A program made the position numbers and the translations under genes. 64,000 nt of DNA from Perilla frutescens (taxonomy: Eukaryota; Streptophyta; Magnoliopsida; Lamiales; Lamiaceae), in the NCBI GenBank assembly GCA_026008535.1, contig BRKX01000014.1, positions 43,840,506-43,904,505 on the forward strand, read 5' to 3'. The notes below the pieces were generated by a model, which worked only from the letters and a program-made list of their open reading frames with translations, searched no databases and was not told where the DNA came from. The first letter of the stretch is position 1; the number at the start of each line of letters is the position of its first letter. This document shows, piece after piece, positions 11,559 through 21,351 of this stretch.

Positions 11559-13210
11559 TTTGTGAAGCCATCATGCTTCACCCTCCTATCGAATTGCCAT
11601 GGACGTCTTAGCAAAATGTGTCTCACTTGCATAGGCACAATGTCACACAACACTTCATCTTCATACTTGTCAATCTGAAATGGCACTCGAACTTGCTTGT
11701 TCACCTTGGTTTCTCTACCGTCGTTCAACCACTGCAACTTGTATGGATTAGGATGCTTGAGAACCGACAATCCTAATTTTGTCACCATCACAACACTTGC
11801 AACATTAGTAAAACTACCTCCATCAATAATCATACTACATACCTTATCCTTGATGTGGCATCGGGTATGGAATATATTCTCCATTTGCTCCTCGTCGACG
11901 CTCTTGGTGTACAAGCTAAGAGACTTGCGTGCAACCAAAATGAAAGCATTGGGCACTGCGTACTCCTCCTTCCCACTCAACTCAGATAATCCCAGCATCT
12001 CCGGATCAACTTCTTCTTCATCTGTCACAATCTCACCATTGTCCTTCAAAATCATCACACGTCGGTTTGGGCATTGGTTGGCTATGTGACCTCTATCTTG
12101 ACATTTAAAGCACTTAATGTCTCGGTTTTGATTACCCGACAAGTCTTGATTGCTTGATCCCGTCACTGTAAGTGCCTCGATCTTCGGTTTAGTGAACGAT
12201 TGCTTTTTATCCTTCTTTCCTTGATTTGAAGCTTTCCATGAGGTTGCATTGGGATTTGAATTTGACTTCCATGTCGAAGAACACGCTCGATTGTTATTAC
12301 TCCTTCTCTTGAGCTGGTTCTCTACCTTGATAGTCATTTGCACCATGTCTTCCATCTCCATATAGTGCTGCAACTCCACTACCTCTTGGATCTCTCTATG
12401 TAATCCGGCTAGAAATCGAGCCATTATAGCCTCCCTATCTTCCTCCACATTTGCTCGGATCATTGAAACCTCCATCTCCTTGAAGTAATCATCTACACTA
12501 TTCGTACCTTGTCTCAAGTTTTGCAACTTGTTGTATAGCTTTCGGTAGTAGTAACTTGGCACGAACCTCTTTCTCATCAACGCCTTTATTTCTCCCCATG
12601 TTTCAATCAGTTGTTCCTAATTACGCCATCTGTTGAATGTCAACTGATCCCACCAAATGATGGCATAATCTGAAAACTCCACTACCGCCAACTATACTTT
12701 CTTTAGCTCGAAGTAGTTGTGACAGTCGAACATCATCTCAATTTTGCGATCCCATTCCAGGTACAAAGCTAGATCATTTTTACCTTGGAATGAATGAACA
12801 TTCATTTTGATGTTGCCAAGATTGTCGTCTTCTCGATTCCTTGCTCTCCCATGTCTCCTACCTCCAGCAGTTGAGTATCCATGTTCCTCTTCTGAATCTC
12901 TGACTTCAGTGTCGTAGTAATCTGCTCTTTGTCTTTCTACGTGTGGGTAACGTCGAGCCTCTATATGAGCCCCTCGTCTGCCTTGTCCACCTCTACCTCC
13001 ATAGTTCTCTTAAGTAGCTTGTTGGAATTGCTCCTGTATCGAGTTCTCCACTTGATTGAGTCTCTCATTCAGTGTCACCTTCTTAGTCTTGAACAGTTTC
13101 GTTAGATGTTGCTGAATGGCCTCCACTGTATTCTTCAGATCAAATGTCGTGAACGTCTCATCACTCAATCCTGCGGCATTATCTTTAGTACCTGCACCTT
13201 TGTTAGACAT
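11559..13210 (-). pseudogene. Element B gag and protease (broken)
   Basis: Starts at the ATG at 13210 (MSNKGAGTKDN). An N-terminal coiled-coil-like part (KNTVEAIQQHLTKLF) is followed by an early stop at 13010. Then come an Arg/Gly-rich stretch, the Gag core (DLALYLEWDRKIEMMFDCHN; WWDQLTFN), the C-terminal core (YYYRKLYNKLQNLRQGTNSV), a CCHC zinc knuckle (CFKCQDRGHIANQC) and a retropepsin with IIDGGS in place of the usual D-S/T-G. Further stops lie near 12600-12720. The frame runs to the element A insertion at HDGFTN and then reads A LTR sequence. Confidence 0.87.
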
Positions 13211-13726
13211 GTCGACTCTTTTTTTTGATCGACTCTTTTTTTTTGAACGATTTTTCTTTTTTTTATACTCTATTTTTTTTTACTCAATTAACAAAACAAA
13301 TAATAATTGAACAATGAATTGAAATATTAAATAGACAGTAAACAAAGAGTTCCTACAAATTTATAGCACTCAACCTCACGTGTATCACACAATTCGGCTC
13401 TTTTCACTCTATTAATCTCACACACTCTTGCCTTTTACCACTCATTTTCTCTCCACAAAAAATTAAACTAAAAGCACAATCACAACAATGAAGTTCCAAA
13501 GACCAATCACAATTTCACAAAAATGTACACATGTCCAACAACCTAAATAGCAAGATCAAATGTAACGAAAACACCAAAAATTTTGCCGCTTTTTTACTTA
13601 TTATTTTTTTATGATATCTGCTTCTCTTATTTTTGCTGATTACCACTCTTATATTTTTTTGTATCAATAGGTGAGAAATTAAAATATAGAAATTAAAGGA
13701 TAAATGGAACCTGATACAAAGCTGAA
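13211..13726 (-). other. 5' leader of element B
   Basis: About 500 bases between primer site and gag ATG with no gene. On the element strand the last 90 bases before the ATG contain four runs of about 8-10 A separated by short TCG/CGAT-containing spacers, ending GTCGACATG. The same layout occurs in J and L. Confidence 0.65.
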
Positions 13727-13738
13727 GCTTTTATACCA
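13727..13738 (-). other. Primer binding site of element B (mutated)
   Basis: Minus strand TGGTATAAAAGC, two mismatches from the iMet-type TGGTATCAGAGC, two bases from the LTR. J and L have TGGTATCAAAGC at the same place. Confidence 0.8.
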
Positions 13739-13740
13739 CT

Positions 13741-14569
13741 TGATGCGATCATCGCCGGCACGATGATGATGATTGTGTTGTTTTCCCAGGAGTATCAGGT
13801 TACACGAACAATTGGGGATGAAAGATCCAAATCCTAGCCTCACAATGAAATTAGACCATGAATTTGATTGAATCCGCGACCCTCGATCAATTGGAAACAC
13901 GAACTTAGATTGTATTGATAACCCCACACACAGGAATGTGAATCCATTTGATAAGTCGATTGAATATCACGTTGTGTTGTGAAACTCGAATAACTCTCTC
14001 AGAGAGAAAAGTGAAAAACTCACGATTAAAATTAATATCAAAGTTGAATATCCTCAAATAATGAGTATACAAAATCTTATATAGTTGGCCCAAATAATTA
14101 AGCCCTAAAATAAAATCCTACACAAACTAGGAAACAAAATAAGGTAAAATTCGGAACCGCCCGTATAGGGACGACACGGGCTCGGTCACACCACACTCGG
14201 TCGGGTCGTGCCTCGGAGGTACGAGTGCGGGTCGAGCTAGGTCTGTCACCGGGCTGCACCTCCCTTGGTGGTTTTCAACCCTCTGCATCAGCGCGTAGTT
14301 GCGTCGTATCTGTCACCGGGTTGTGCCTCGGTCGCACCGTGACTGTACTCAGGTCGCGCCGCTCCTCCGTCTCATACTCGTATATGATCCTCTTCTTCCA
14401 ACTATGCTCAGCCTCAACTACTTTGACGGGTCTCCTTGACGCACCTTGGGTCCAGACTCCTTGTATAAATCTACTGAGACTCTCCTTGAATCTCATAGCT
14501 CGAGATCGTGTCAAGGGTCCTTCCGGTACTTTGATTGGATCAGACATCTCCTCGGCTCGGGTCGTATCA
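13741..14569 (-). repeat. 5' LTR of element B (829 bp)
   Basis: Plus strand TGATGCGATC to GGTCGTATCA. It aligns with the LTRs of J (48378-49234) and L (58600-59424). A minus-strand TATA box lies near 14076-14084, and a CpG-rich block (14160-14370) lies upstream of it. The first ~230 bases on the minus strand can be read as protein with a GPLTRSRAMRFKESL segment, the LTR-encoded end of Pol. Confidence 0.9.
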
Positions 14570-15135
14570 AAGTCTGAATGCTTTGATAAATTCAAGGAAT
14601 TTAGGGTGGAAGTGGAGAAATATACAGGTAGAAGTATCAAGTCACTGCGTTTTGATCGCGGGGGCGAGTACCTCTCAAGTGAATTTAGGGACTACTTAGC
14701 AGACAATGGGATTACATCCCAGTTGACTACGTCGGGAACGTCACAGCAGAATGGCATGGCGGAGAGAAGGAAAAAAACTTTATTGGAGATGGTTAGATTG
14801 ATGATGAGTTATTCAGAGTTGCCTATTTGATTTTGGGATATGCCCTAGAAACAGCAGCGTACATTCTCAACTTGGTTCCATTGAAATCAGTTCCGTCTAC
14901 GCCTACAGAACTTTGGATTGGATGAAAGCCCAGTTTAAGACATATTCGGATTTGGGGTAGCCCAGCACACGTGCTGGATAAGGAATCTGATAAGCTGGCA
15001 CCTCGTACTGATGTGAGGCTGTTTGTTGGATATCCTATGAGAACGAAAGGTGGTCTATTTTATAGTCCTAAGGATCAGAAGATCATTGTTAGCACAATGC
15101 TCGATTTTTAGAAGAAGACTATGTTATAAACCACA
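14570..15135 (+). pseudogene. Element C integrase, C-terminal part (broken)
   Basis: Begins directly at the element B insertion with SECFDKFKEFRVEVEKY. It shows the copia integrase landmarks SLRFDRGGEYLSSEF and GTSQQNGMAERRKKTLLEMV, the latter holding the third catalytic acidic region. A stop at 14828-14830 (after YSELPI) and several frame breaks up to about 15135 follow, where matches such as the VPLKSVPSTPTELW-like stretch can only be read by changing frame. Confidence 0.83.
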
Positions 15136-15140
15136 AACCA

Positions 15141-16026
15141 ATGAGTGAAATCATCGTTGAGGAGCTAAGAGGAGAAGGATTGAATCCTACACCAGTAGTA
15201 CAAGAAGAGGTACCACAAGACACTGCACAACATGTCACAGATACAGGAGAACTTCCTCATCGCAGTGGGAGGGTTGTACGCCAACCTGACAGATTCATTA
15301 GTTTGGGTGAATCTTCAGATTTCCCTAAAGGACTCAATGAATTGGGTCCCTTAGAAATCTGCAATGGAATCTGAGATTGGATCTATGGATCACAATCAAG
15401 TCTGGGAGATTGTAGAACCACAAGGTGGGGTAAAACCCATTGGGTGTAAGTGGGTCTACAAACATAAGAGAGGATCTGATAGGAACGTTGAAACCTTCAA
15501 GGTAAGACTTGTGGCGAAAGGGTACACTCAGAAAGAAGGGATCGATTATGAGGAAACCTTTTCGCCAGTAGCCATGCTTAAGTCAATCCGGATTCTCTTA
15601 TCGATTGCTGCTCATTTAGATTATGAGATTTGGCAGATGGATGTCAAGACAGCTTTCCTGAATAGAAGTCTTGAGAAAAACATCCACATGAAGCAACCAG
15701 AGGGTTTCATTGCTAAAGGCCAAGAGAACTTAGTGTGCAAGCTTAAGAGATCCATTTATGGACTTAAGCAGGCGTCATGGTCTTGGAACATCCATTTTGA
15801 CGAGGTTATCCAATCATATGGATTCGTGCAAAGTCCGGATGAGAGTTGTGTGTACAAGAAATGTGATGGAAACATGGTGGTTTTCCTCATACTGTATGTT
15901 GATGATATCTTGCTTATTGGAAATAATAAGAAGGCACTATCAAACATAATGGTGTGTTTGTCCAAGCAGTTTGATATAAAGGATCTGGGAGAAGTCGGAC
16001 ACGTCCTTGGCATCAAGATCATTTGA
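15141..16026 (+). pseudogene. Element C linker and reverse transcriptase
   Basis: A linker frame (15141-15374, PHRSGRVVRQPDRF typical of the region before copia RT) overlaps an RT frame at 15364-16026. RT landmarks are WVYKHKRGSDRNVETFKVRL, YEETFSPVAMLKSIRILLSI, WQMDVKTAFLN, CKLKRSIYGLKQASWSWN and the catalytic YVDDILLIGN. The RT frame stops at TGA 16024-16026, where CGA (Arg) would be expected, a C-to-T change. The rest of the domain continues in the same frame downstream. Confidence 0.87.
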
Positions 16027-16881
16027 GATCGCCAGAAAAGGATGCTCTACTTATCTCAGGCGACCTATATCGATACGATGCTAGCTAAGTTTAGCATGCA
16101 AAATTCTAAGAAAGCTTTTATACCTTTTAGGAATGGAATCCATTTATCCAAGAAAATGTGTCCCTAAACACAGTCTGAGATAGATGAGACGAAGAAGGTC
16201 CCATATGCCTTGGCTGTGAGAAGTTTGATGTATGTTATGATATGCACTAGGCCTGATATTTGCTATGCTGTTGGCATGGTAAGTAGATATCAGTCTAACC
16301 CTAGACAAGGTCACTAGACTGCTGTGAAGAATATTCTCAAGTGCCTGAAAAGGACTCGAGATTATATGCTGGTATACTGCTCTGATAGTCTAGTGCCTTT
16401 GGGTTACATGGACTCAGATTTTCAATCCGATAAAGATCAGAGTAAGTCTACCTCAGGCTATGTGCTTACCTTAGGAGGCGGAGCCATTGCATGGAGAAGC
16501 ATCAAGCAGAAATGCATTGTTAATTCTACCATGGAAGCTGAATATGTAGTTGTCTCTGAGGCTGCAAAAGAAGTTGTCTAGCTCCGAAGCTTCCTATTGG
16601 ACTTGAGCATGGTTCCTGATTTACCTAAGAGTATCACGATATACTATGATAACTTTGGTACAGTGGAAATTCGAAGGAACCTAGAGCCCATAAGGCATAA
16701 ACACATAGAAAGGAAGTACCATCTTGTACGACAAATCATTAAAAAAGGGGATGTGGCGGTGGTCAAGATTGCATCGAAGGACAATCTAGTTGATCCATTC
16801 ACGAAGAGCCTTCCGGCTAAGACCTTTGATGGTCATGTGGAGAAAATAAGAGTGAGATGCAGACCAGAGGGTGGAGTTTGA
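16027..16881 (+). pseudogene. Element C RT end and RNase H
   Basis: Continues from the TGA at 16026 with RMLYLSQATYIDTMLAKFSM, a stop near 16165, the CTRPDICYAVGMVSRYQSNP block, another stop near 16315, then RNase H. RNase H landmarks are GYMDSDFQSDKDQSKSTSGY, STMEAEYVVVSEAAKE, a TAG at 16579-16581 where Trp is expected, IYYDNFGTVE, HKHIERKYHLVRQII and DPFTKSLPAK. It ends in a normal stop at 16879-16881, 76 bases before the 3' LTR. It is a dead copy with at least three internal stops. Confidence 0.86.
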
Positions 16882-16944
16882 GTTTATTATTTTGATTTGA
16901 GGGTTATCCAGTTAGTTATTATGATTGAAAGACATGCTTCAAGT

Positions 16945-16957
16945 ATAAGTGGGAGAT
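16945..16957 (+). other. Polypurine tract of element C
   Basis: ATAAGTGGGAGAT lies directly before the LTR start TGTTAG at 16958. It is the usual plus-strand priming site of copia elements. Confidence 0.8.
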
Positions 16958-17686
16958 TGTTAGTTTTGTATACTGGAAGACATGTCTTTGTATACTTTTG
17001 TAATGATATGATGATATAGATTGAATCTTATTGCAGTCATTATTTGCATTTACATTATTATATAATTGTTTATGCACATTCTATATACTTACATTGTAGA
17101 TGATATGGTGTGGGTGAACACATGGTAAGATCATATCATCAGATCCTTGCATTGTATTGAAAGGCTCACGGTTTAGATGGTCCTGAAAACACCATCGGTA
17201 CACCGTAGAATAATCTGATAATTAGTTTCTCTTGACTAATTTATTATTCTAATACACGTGTTAGTGTATTGAGGAGGATCACGATAGGATACTGTTCTTT
17301 ACTCTGACCTTTTTTGTGAGAGAACAAAGATCCACAGAGTTCGGGTTCTTAACTTATATTTATTGGCGAACATATATATGTTTAATTGATTGCTTTGATT
17401 TATCAATGAGTGAGATTCTTTGATAGAATCAATAAACTCGATATCATGGGTAATAGCATTTGCATATATGATGTGTCGTGTAATATATATAAGCACCATA
17501 TCCTAGTGTGCCAGGTTGACGATGTTCTCTTGAGAAAACACAAGTTCATGTGAATCCCTGCAGGTGGAATTTATTCCGTACATGAATAAAGCTTGTGTGG
17601 TTCTACTTAAGGTTTCAGATATTAATTAATTATAGCTGTCAGAGGCTTACATAATTAATTAATGAACATTATATCTTGAACACGGG
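16958..17686 (+). repeat. 3' LTR of element C, left piece
   Basis: Starts TGTTAG after the PPT and is interrupted at 17686 by element D, with ACGGG (17682-17686) duplicated at 35436-35440. A TATA-like run (TATATATAAGCACC) lies near 17485-17498. Confidence 0.85.
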
Positions 17687-19093
17687 TGATTGGACAATAT
17701 TTTCCTGAGTTTTGGGGTCTGTTTGATGTCTATTATTGCTATGTAATTACCCTATTGCTCTATTTTGTGGGAAGAAGTGTCTTTTGAGTTGAATGCAGGT
17801 AGCTAGCCCCATAGTGAAGAAAGAGCCGAGAATCTAGACTAAAGCTGCGTATTTTGATATAAGGAGATTCGAAGCCGCAGTCAGTAAGGGCATACTGCAG
17901 GAGCTAACAACTTCTAGGCGCAGTTCATGGGCTTTGATGATTGGAACTGGGCCGATCCATTCTTTTTTAGACTTCCAGTGGGCCCAGACGTAAATTACAG
18001 CTCGGGAATTGTTTGGAGGCGGTGATAAAGAAGTCCACAGCCCTAAGGATTCTTTTTGGTCAACTTACCTTGTTTAGACATATCTAGATTTTTGTTTCCT
18101 TGTTAAGATAAACTCTTTTATGGATATTAGATATATTAGGATCTCTTTTAATTAGAATCAGACAATTCAGAATTAAGAACAGACGCACGCGAGACCAGAG
18201 ACGCGATTCTATTCAGTTTTCATATTTCTTCATTTTCAATTCATCGTGTTCCAGTTCGATAATTTCATGCGATCGAGTTTCATAATGAATTGCAGCTAAG
18301 TTCGACTATATCTCGGGTGACAACTTAATGAAGCCCTAGCTAACTAAATCGTGAGATCTAATTGCTTTATTGTTTAATCGAATTCATGTATCTGTTGTTC
18401 TTAATTTTCATGTCGTTTAATTGTTTCGGTGTCGCTAGGTAGTTGCAAATGTTTAGTAATACGAAATTAATTAGTAGCCAATTAAACCGGCCATCCGTAA
18501 TTGTGGTTTAGGTTTGATTAGTGGTAAAACAGTTCTTCAGAGCCAGGGGAATAACAGTCAAGTCTCGATTGTCCTGTGTCAGAGTTAGTTGGATTTGAAT
18601 CGGGTTTCTCTAGGATTAAATATTGTCGGCTCATTAAACCTATAGAGTGTCTCTTACGGTTGTCAGTCGATTAGGAAAATAATTGGTGAAGTGTCTTTCT
18701 GGTTATCGAGAAATTATGGAGAAATTAGGTCGTGTCAGTAAGTGTCTTCGGCGACTATAACTGGTTTGCATGAGTAGATTAAATTAATCTTTGTATCAAG
18801 GATCGGTTAATTGAGCTAGAGTGGAGTTAGTTGGAATTCGGGATATCTCTTTAATAATTGTTAGAATCCATTCTCGGCATATTTGTTTATTTAATTTTAT
18901 TTTATTACTGCTCTCGTTAAATTCAGTTTAAAACTCTCAAAACCCTCGTTTGAAGTTTGGATATACAGATTGGAAATAAGGAGTAATTCTCGCCAATCCC
19001 TTGGGAGACGATCCTGCTTGTCGTTATACTCTGCAGTAAGGGCTTACCGACTGATTGTCGGGACATTTATTTTTGGTGAAAAATGACGCACCA
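17687..19093 (+). repeat. 5' LTR of element D
   Basis: TGATTGGACAATATTTTCC to GACGCACCA, 1407 bp, the same length as the 3' copy. Left flank ACGGG. No clear TATA box stood out. Confidence 0.92.
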
Positions 19094-19098
19094 AATTT

Positions 19099-19116
19099 TG
19101 GCGCCGTTGCCGGGGA
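19099..19116 (+). other. Primer binding site of element D (tRNA-Asp type)
   Basis: TGGCGCCGTTGCCGGGGA, five bases after the LTR, matches the 3' end of plant tRNA-Asp, as is usual in Athila elements. Confidence 0.88.
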
Positions 19117-19190
19117 TTGGTGCTATGCAGCGATTACTCTTATTTTTCAGTTTGTGTTTTTAATTTATTTATTTTTTATTATTCTGGTAC

Positions 19191-20039
19191 ATGACCCGTT
19201 CCTTTGCACAAGAAAAGCTAGTGTACGATCCAGAGCCAGAAAGGAGGTTACACCGTTTGCGGAAGGCTGCTCGAAAAACCAAGGAGGCTTTCGAATCTGA
19301 AAGCGACCTCGATCTTCCACAGCTGTTCAGCATGGCAGACACTCCAAATCCACGTAACAATCAAGAGCCTCCTGCCCACCATGAAGAGAACCGAACCTTA
19401 ATCAGGGCTGGTGCGGCGGAGCCAGCTCCATTGATTCGAGAGCTGGGTCATCATCGAAACAATCACCCTATCTGCATAGTTCTGCCCACTATCGCTCATA
19501 ACGCGGAGATCCGACCAGGTTTCATACAAGTCCTACCCAAGTTCAGTGATGCTTCTGGAGAAAGTGCGCACACGCACTTAGCAGAATTTGATTGGGTCTA
19601 CTCTACCTTGCGTCCTCAAGGCTTCACGGAAAACAACCTTCGTTTGTTGACTTTTTCACATACATTGCATGGACGGGCAAGAGAATGGCTATTTGATCTT
19701 CCACCAGGTTCGATTACTACCTGGGATGAGATGGAAGAACAGTTTCTGTGCAAATTCTCCCCAGAAACTAGGGCTGCCAACCTTCGAATGGCCATTAGTA
19801 GCATCAAGCAAAAGCCGAATGAAAGTTTGGCCGATTATTGGGCGAGATTTCAGCAACTATGTCGAAGGTGTCCAGATCATGGATTCACCGACTATCAGTT
19901 GTTCACTAATTACTTCTATCGTGGAATGTCTACGTTTGACAGAAAGATTGTTGACGCAGCCAGTGGAGGTTCACTCACTAACAAAACTTTGGCAGAAGCA
20001 AAGCAACTAATCATGGATATGGTGTCTGGCGGTCAGTAG
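19191..20039 (+). CDS. Element D Gag, N-terminal ORF (282 aa)
   Basis: An uninterrupted frame from ATG 19191, 75 bases after the primer site. It shows a retrotransposon Gag domain at about residues 110-260: YSTLRPQGFTENNLRLLTFS, REWLFDLPPGSITTWDEME, FLCKFSPETRAANLR, and NESLADYWARFQQLCRRCP. Gag forms the particle that packages the element RNA. The frame ends at TAG 20037-20039 after MDMVSGGQ, but recognisable Gag sequence continues beyond it, so the stop is probably a lesion and not the natural end. Confidence 0.85.
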   Translation: MTRSFAQEKLVYDPEPERRLHRLRKAARKTKEAFESESDLDLPQLFSMADTPNPRNNQEPPAHHEENRTLIRAGAAEPAPLIRELGHHRNNHPICIVLPTIAHNAEIRPGFIQVLPKFSDASGESAHTHLAEFDWVYSTLRPQGFTENNLRLLTFSHTLHGRAREWLFDLPPGSITTWDEMEEQFLCKFSPETRAANLRMAISSIKQKPNESLADYWARFQQLCRRCPDHGFTDYQLFTNYFYRGMSTFDRKIVDAASGGSLTNKTLAEAKQLIMDMVSGGQ

Positions 20040-21351
20040 TTTGATGATGAAGATGAGGGGCGACACAGACCAGTAAAAGCCATTAATCGAGTAGAAGGTT
20101 CTGGAGTAACTGAGAAAAATTGATGCCCTCACATCTTTGGTTCGTGGCCTAGCTGTTGCACAAACCAAGGGCTCTCGATGTGGAGTATGTTCAGAGAATG
20201 GACACTTTTCTGATGAGTGTCCTACATTGCACGAGTCGGCCACGGAACAAACTTGCTATGGTTCAGGTGATGCACAGCAAGATGCACTCAAGGGGATTTA
20301 CTATGATGCTCCATGAGGAGATAACTTTAGGCGCAAGAGGAACAATGATCCTTACTCCAACACCTACAATCCGGGCTGGAGAGATCATCTTAATTTTCGA
20401 TGGAAACAACCTGGAGATCAACCTATCGCAGGAGATTTACCCCCACGACCCCCGAGAGACAGTCAGTATGCCCATACTGACAAGCCTGTTCCCAGCATGA
20501 GTGATATTATGAAATGCCTTGAGCAAAGCAGTGTTTTGGTGAACAATTTAGCACAGAATCAGATGGCTTTCCAACAAGAAACTTAAGCAGCTTTAGGTAG
20601 TATGGGCACACAAATTACCCAGCTCGCTACCCAGATGAACAAGATGCAAGGAAATCAAGGAAAGCTCCCATCCCAGACTGAACAGAATCCCAGAGGCAAT
20701 GTGAGTGTAGTAACACTTAGGAGTGGAAAGGAGTTAGTTGAAGTTGAGTCAACGAGGCAGAACATCCAGCAGTATGGGCATACTATTGATGCTGAAGGCA
20801 GAACGGAAGCTGATGACAAGTAAGCTGTAGCTCAGGATGCCCCTACTGAGGTACGTGAACAGTCTAAGATTTCTAATCCTATCCATGCAACCCCTTTTCC
20901 TTCCAGTTTGGCGAAGCATAGGAAGGATGAGAATGAAAAGGAGGTCCTCGAGTTGTTCAAGAAAGTGGAAATCAACCTCCCATTACTTGATGCTATCAAA
21001 CAAGTTCCCAGATATGCTAAATTCTTGAAAGAGCTCTGTACGAAGAAGATACGGTATGGGAAGGATGCAAGAATTACGGTTAGTGAGAATGTGTCTGCAG
21101 TTATTCAATGAAAGTTTCCACAGAAATGCCGAGACCCAGGTATGTTCACTATCCCCTGCATCATTGGGAGTAAGAAGGTCGAAAGTGTTATGTTAGAATT
21201 AGGTGCATCCATCAATGTCATGCCTCTATCTATGTACAAAGATCTGTAGTTAGGTCCTATGAAGGATACCCGAGTCATAATTCAGTTAGCCGATAGATCT
21301 AATGCTTATCCCTAAGGTGTTGTAGAGGATGTTCTTGTTAAGGTCAATGAT
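20040..21351 (+). pseudogene. Element D Gag C-terminus and protease (broken)
   Basis: After a frame change near 20120 there is a zinc-knuckle-like CGVCSENGHFSDECP, then NTYNPGWRDHLNF and TLRSGKEL, motifs of Athila-type Gag. A KVEINLPLLDAIKQVPRYAKFL block and a retropepsin follow (MLELGASINVMPLSMYKDL, where L-G-A replaces the usual D-L/S-G-A). Stops fall at 20584-20586 (TAA), 20821-20823, 21109-21111 (TGA), about 21247 (TAG) and about 21315 (TAA). Most are one C-to-T change away from CAA, CAG or CGA. Confidence 0.82.

Larger units (their letters stand above)
5919..14569 (-). mobile_element. Element B: Ty3/gypsy LTR retrotransposon, degenerate, host of elements 1 and A
   Basis: Read from the right: 5' LTR (13741-14569), primer site, gag-protease (13210 down to 11559), the rest of the protease-RT region (from 8993), RNase H and integrase (to about 6101), PPT and a truncated 3' LTR (5919-6087). 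Domain order PR-RT-RH-INT is that of Ty3/gypsy. Frames are broken at many places. B lies in the integrase gene of copia element C; the base after its 5' LTR begins AAGTC, the expected target duplication, whose partner is outside the window. The clade within Ty3/gypsy was not assigned. Confidence 0.9.
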
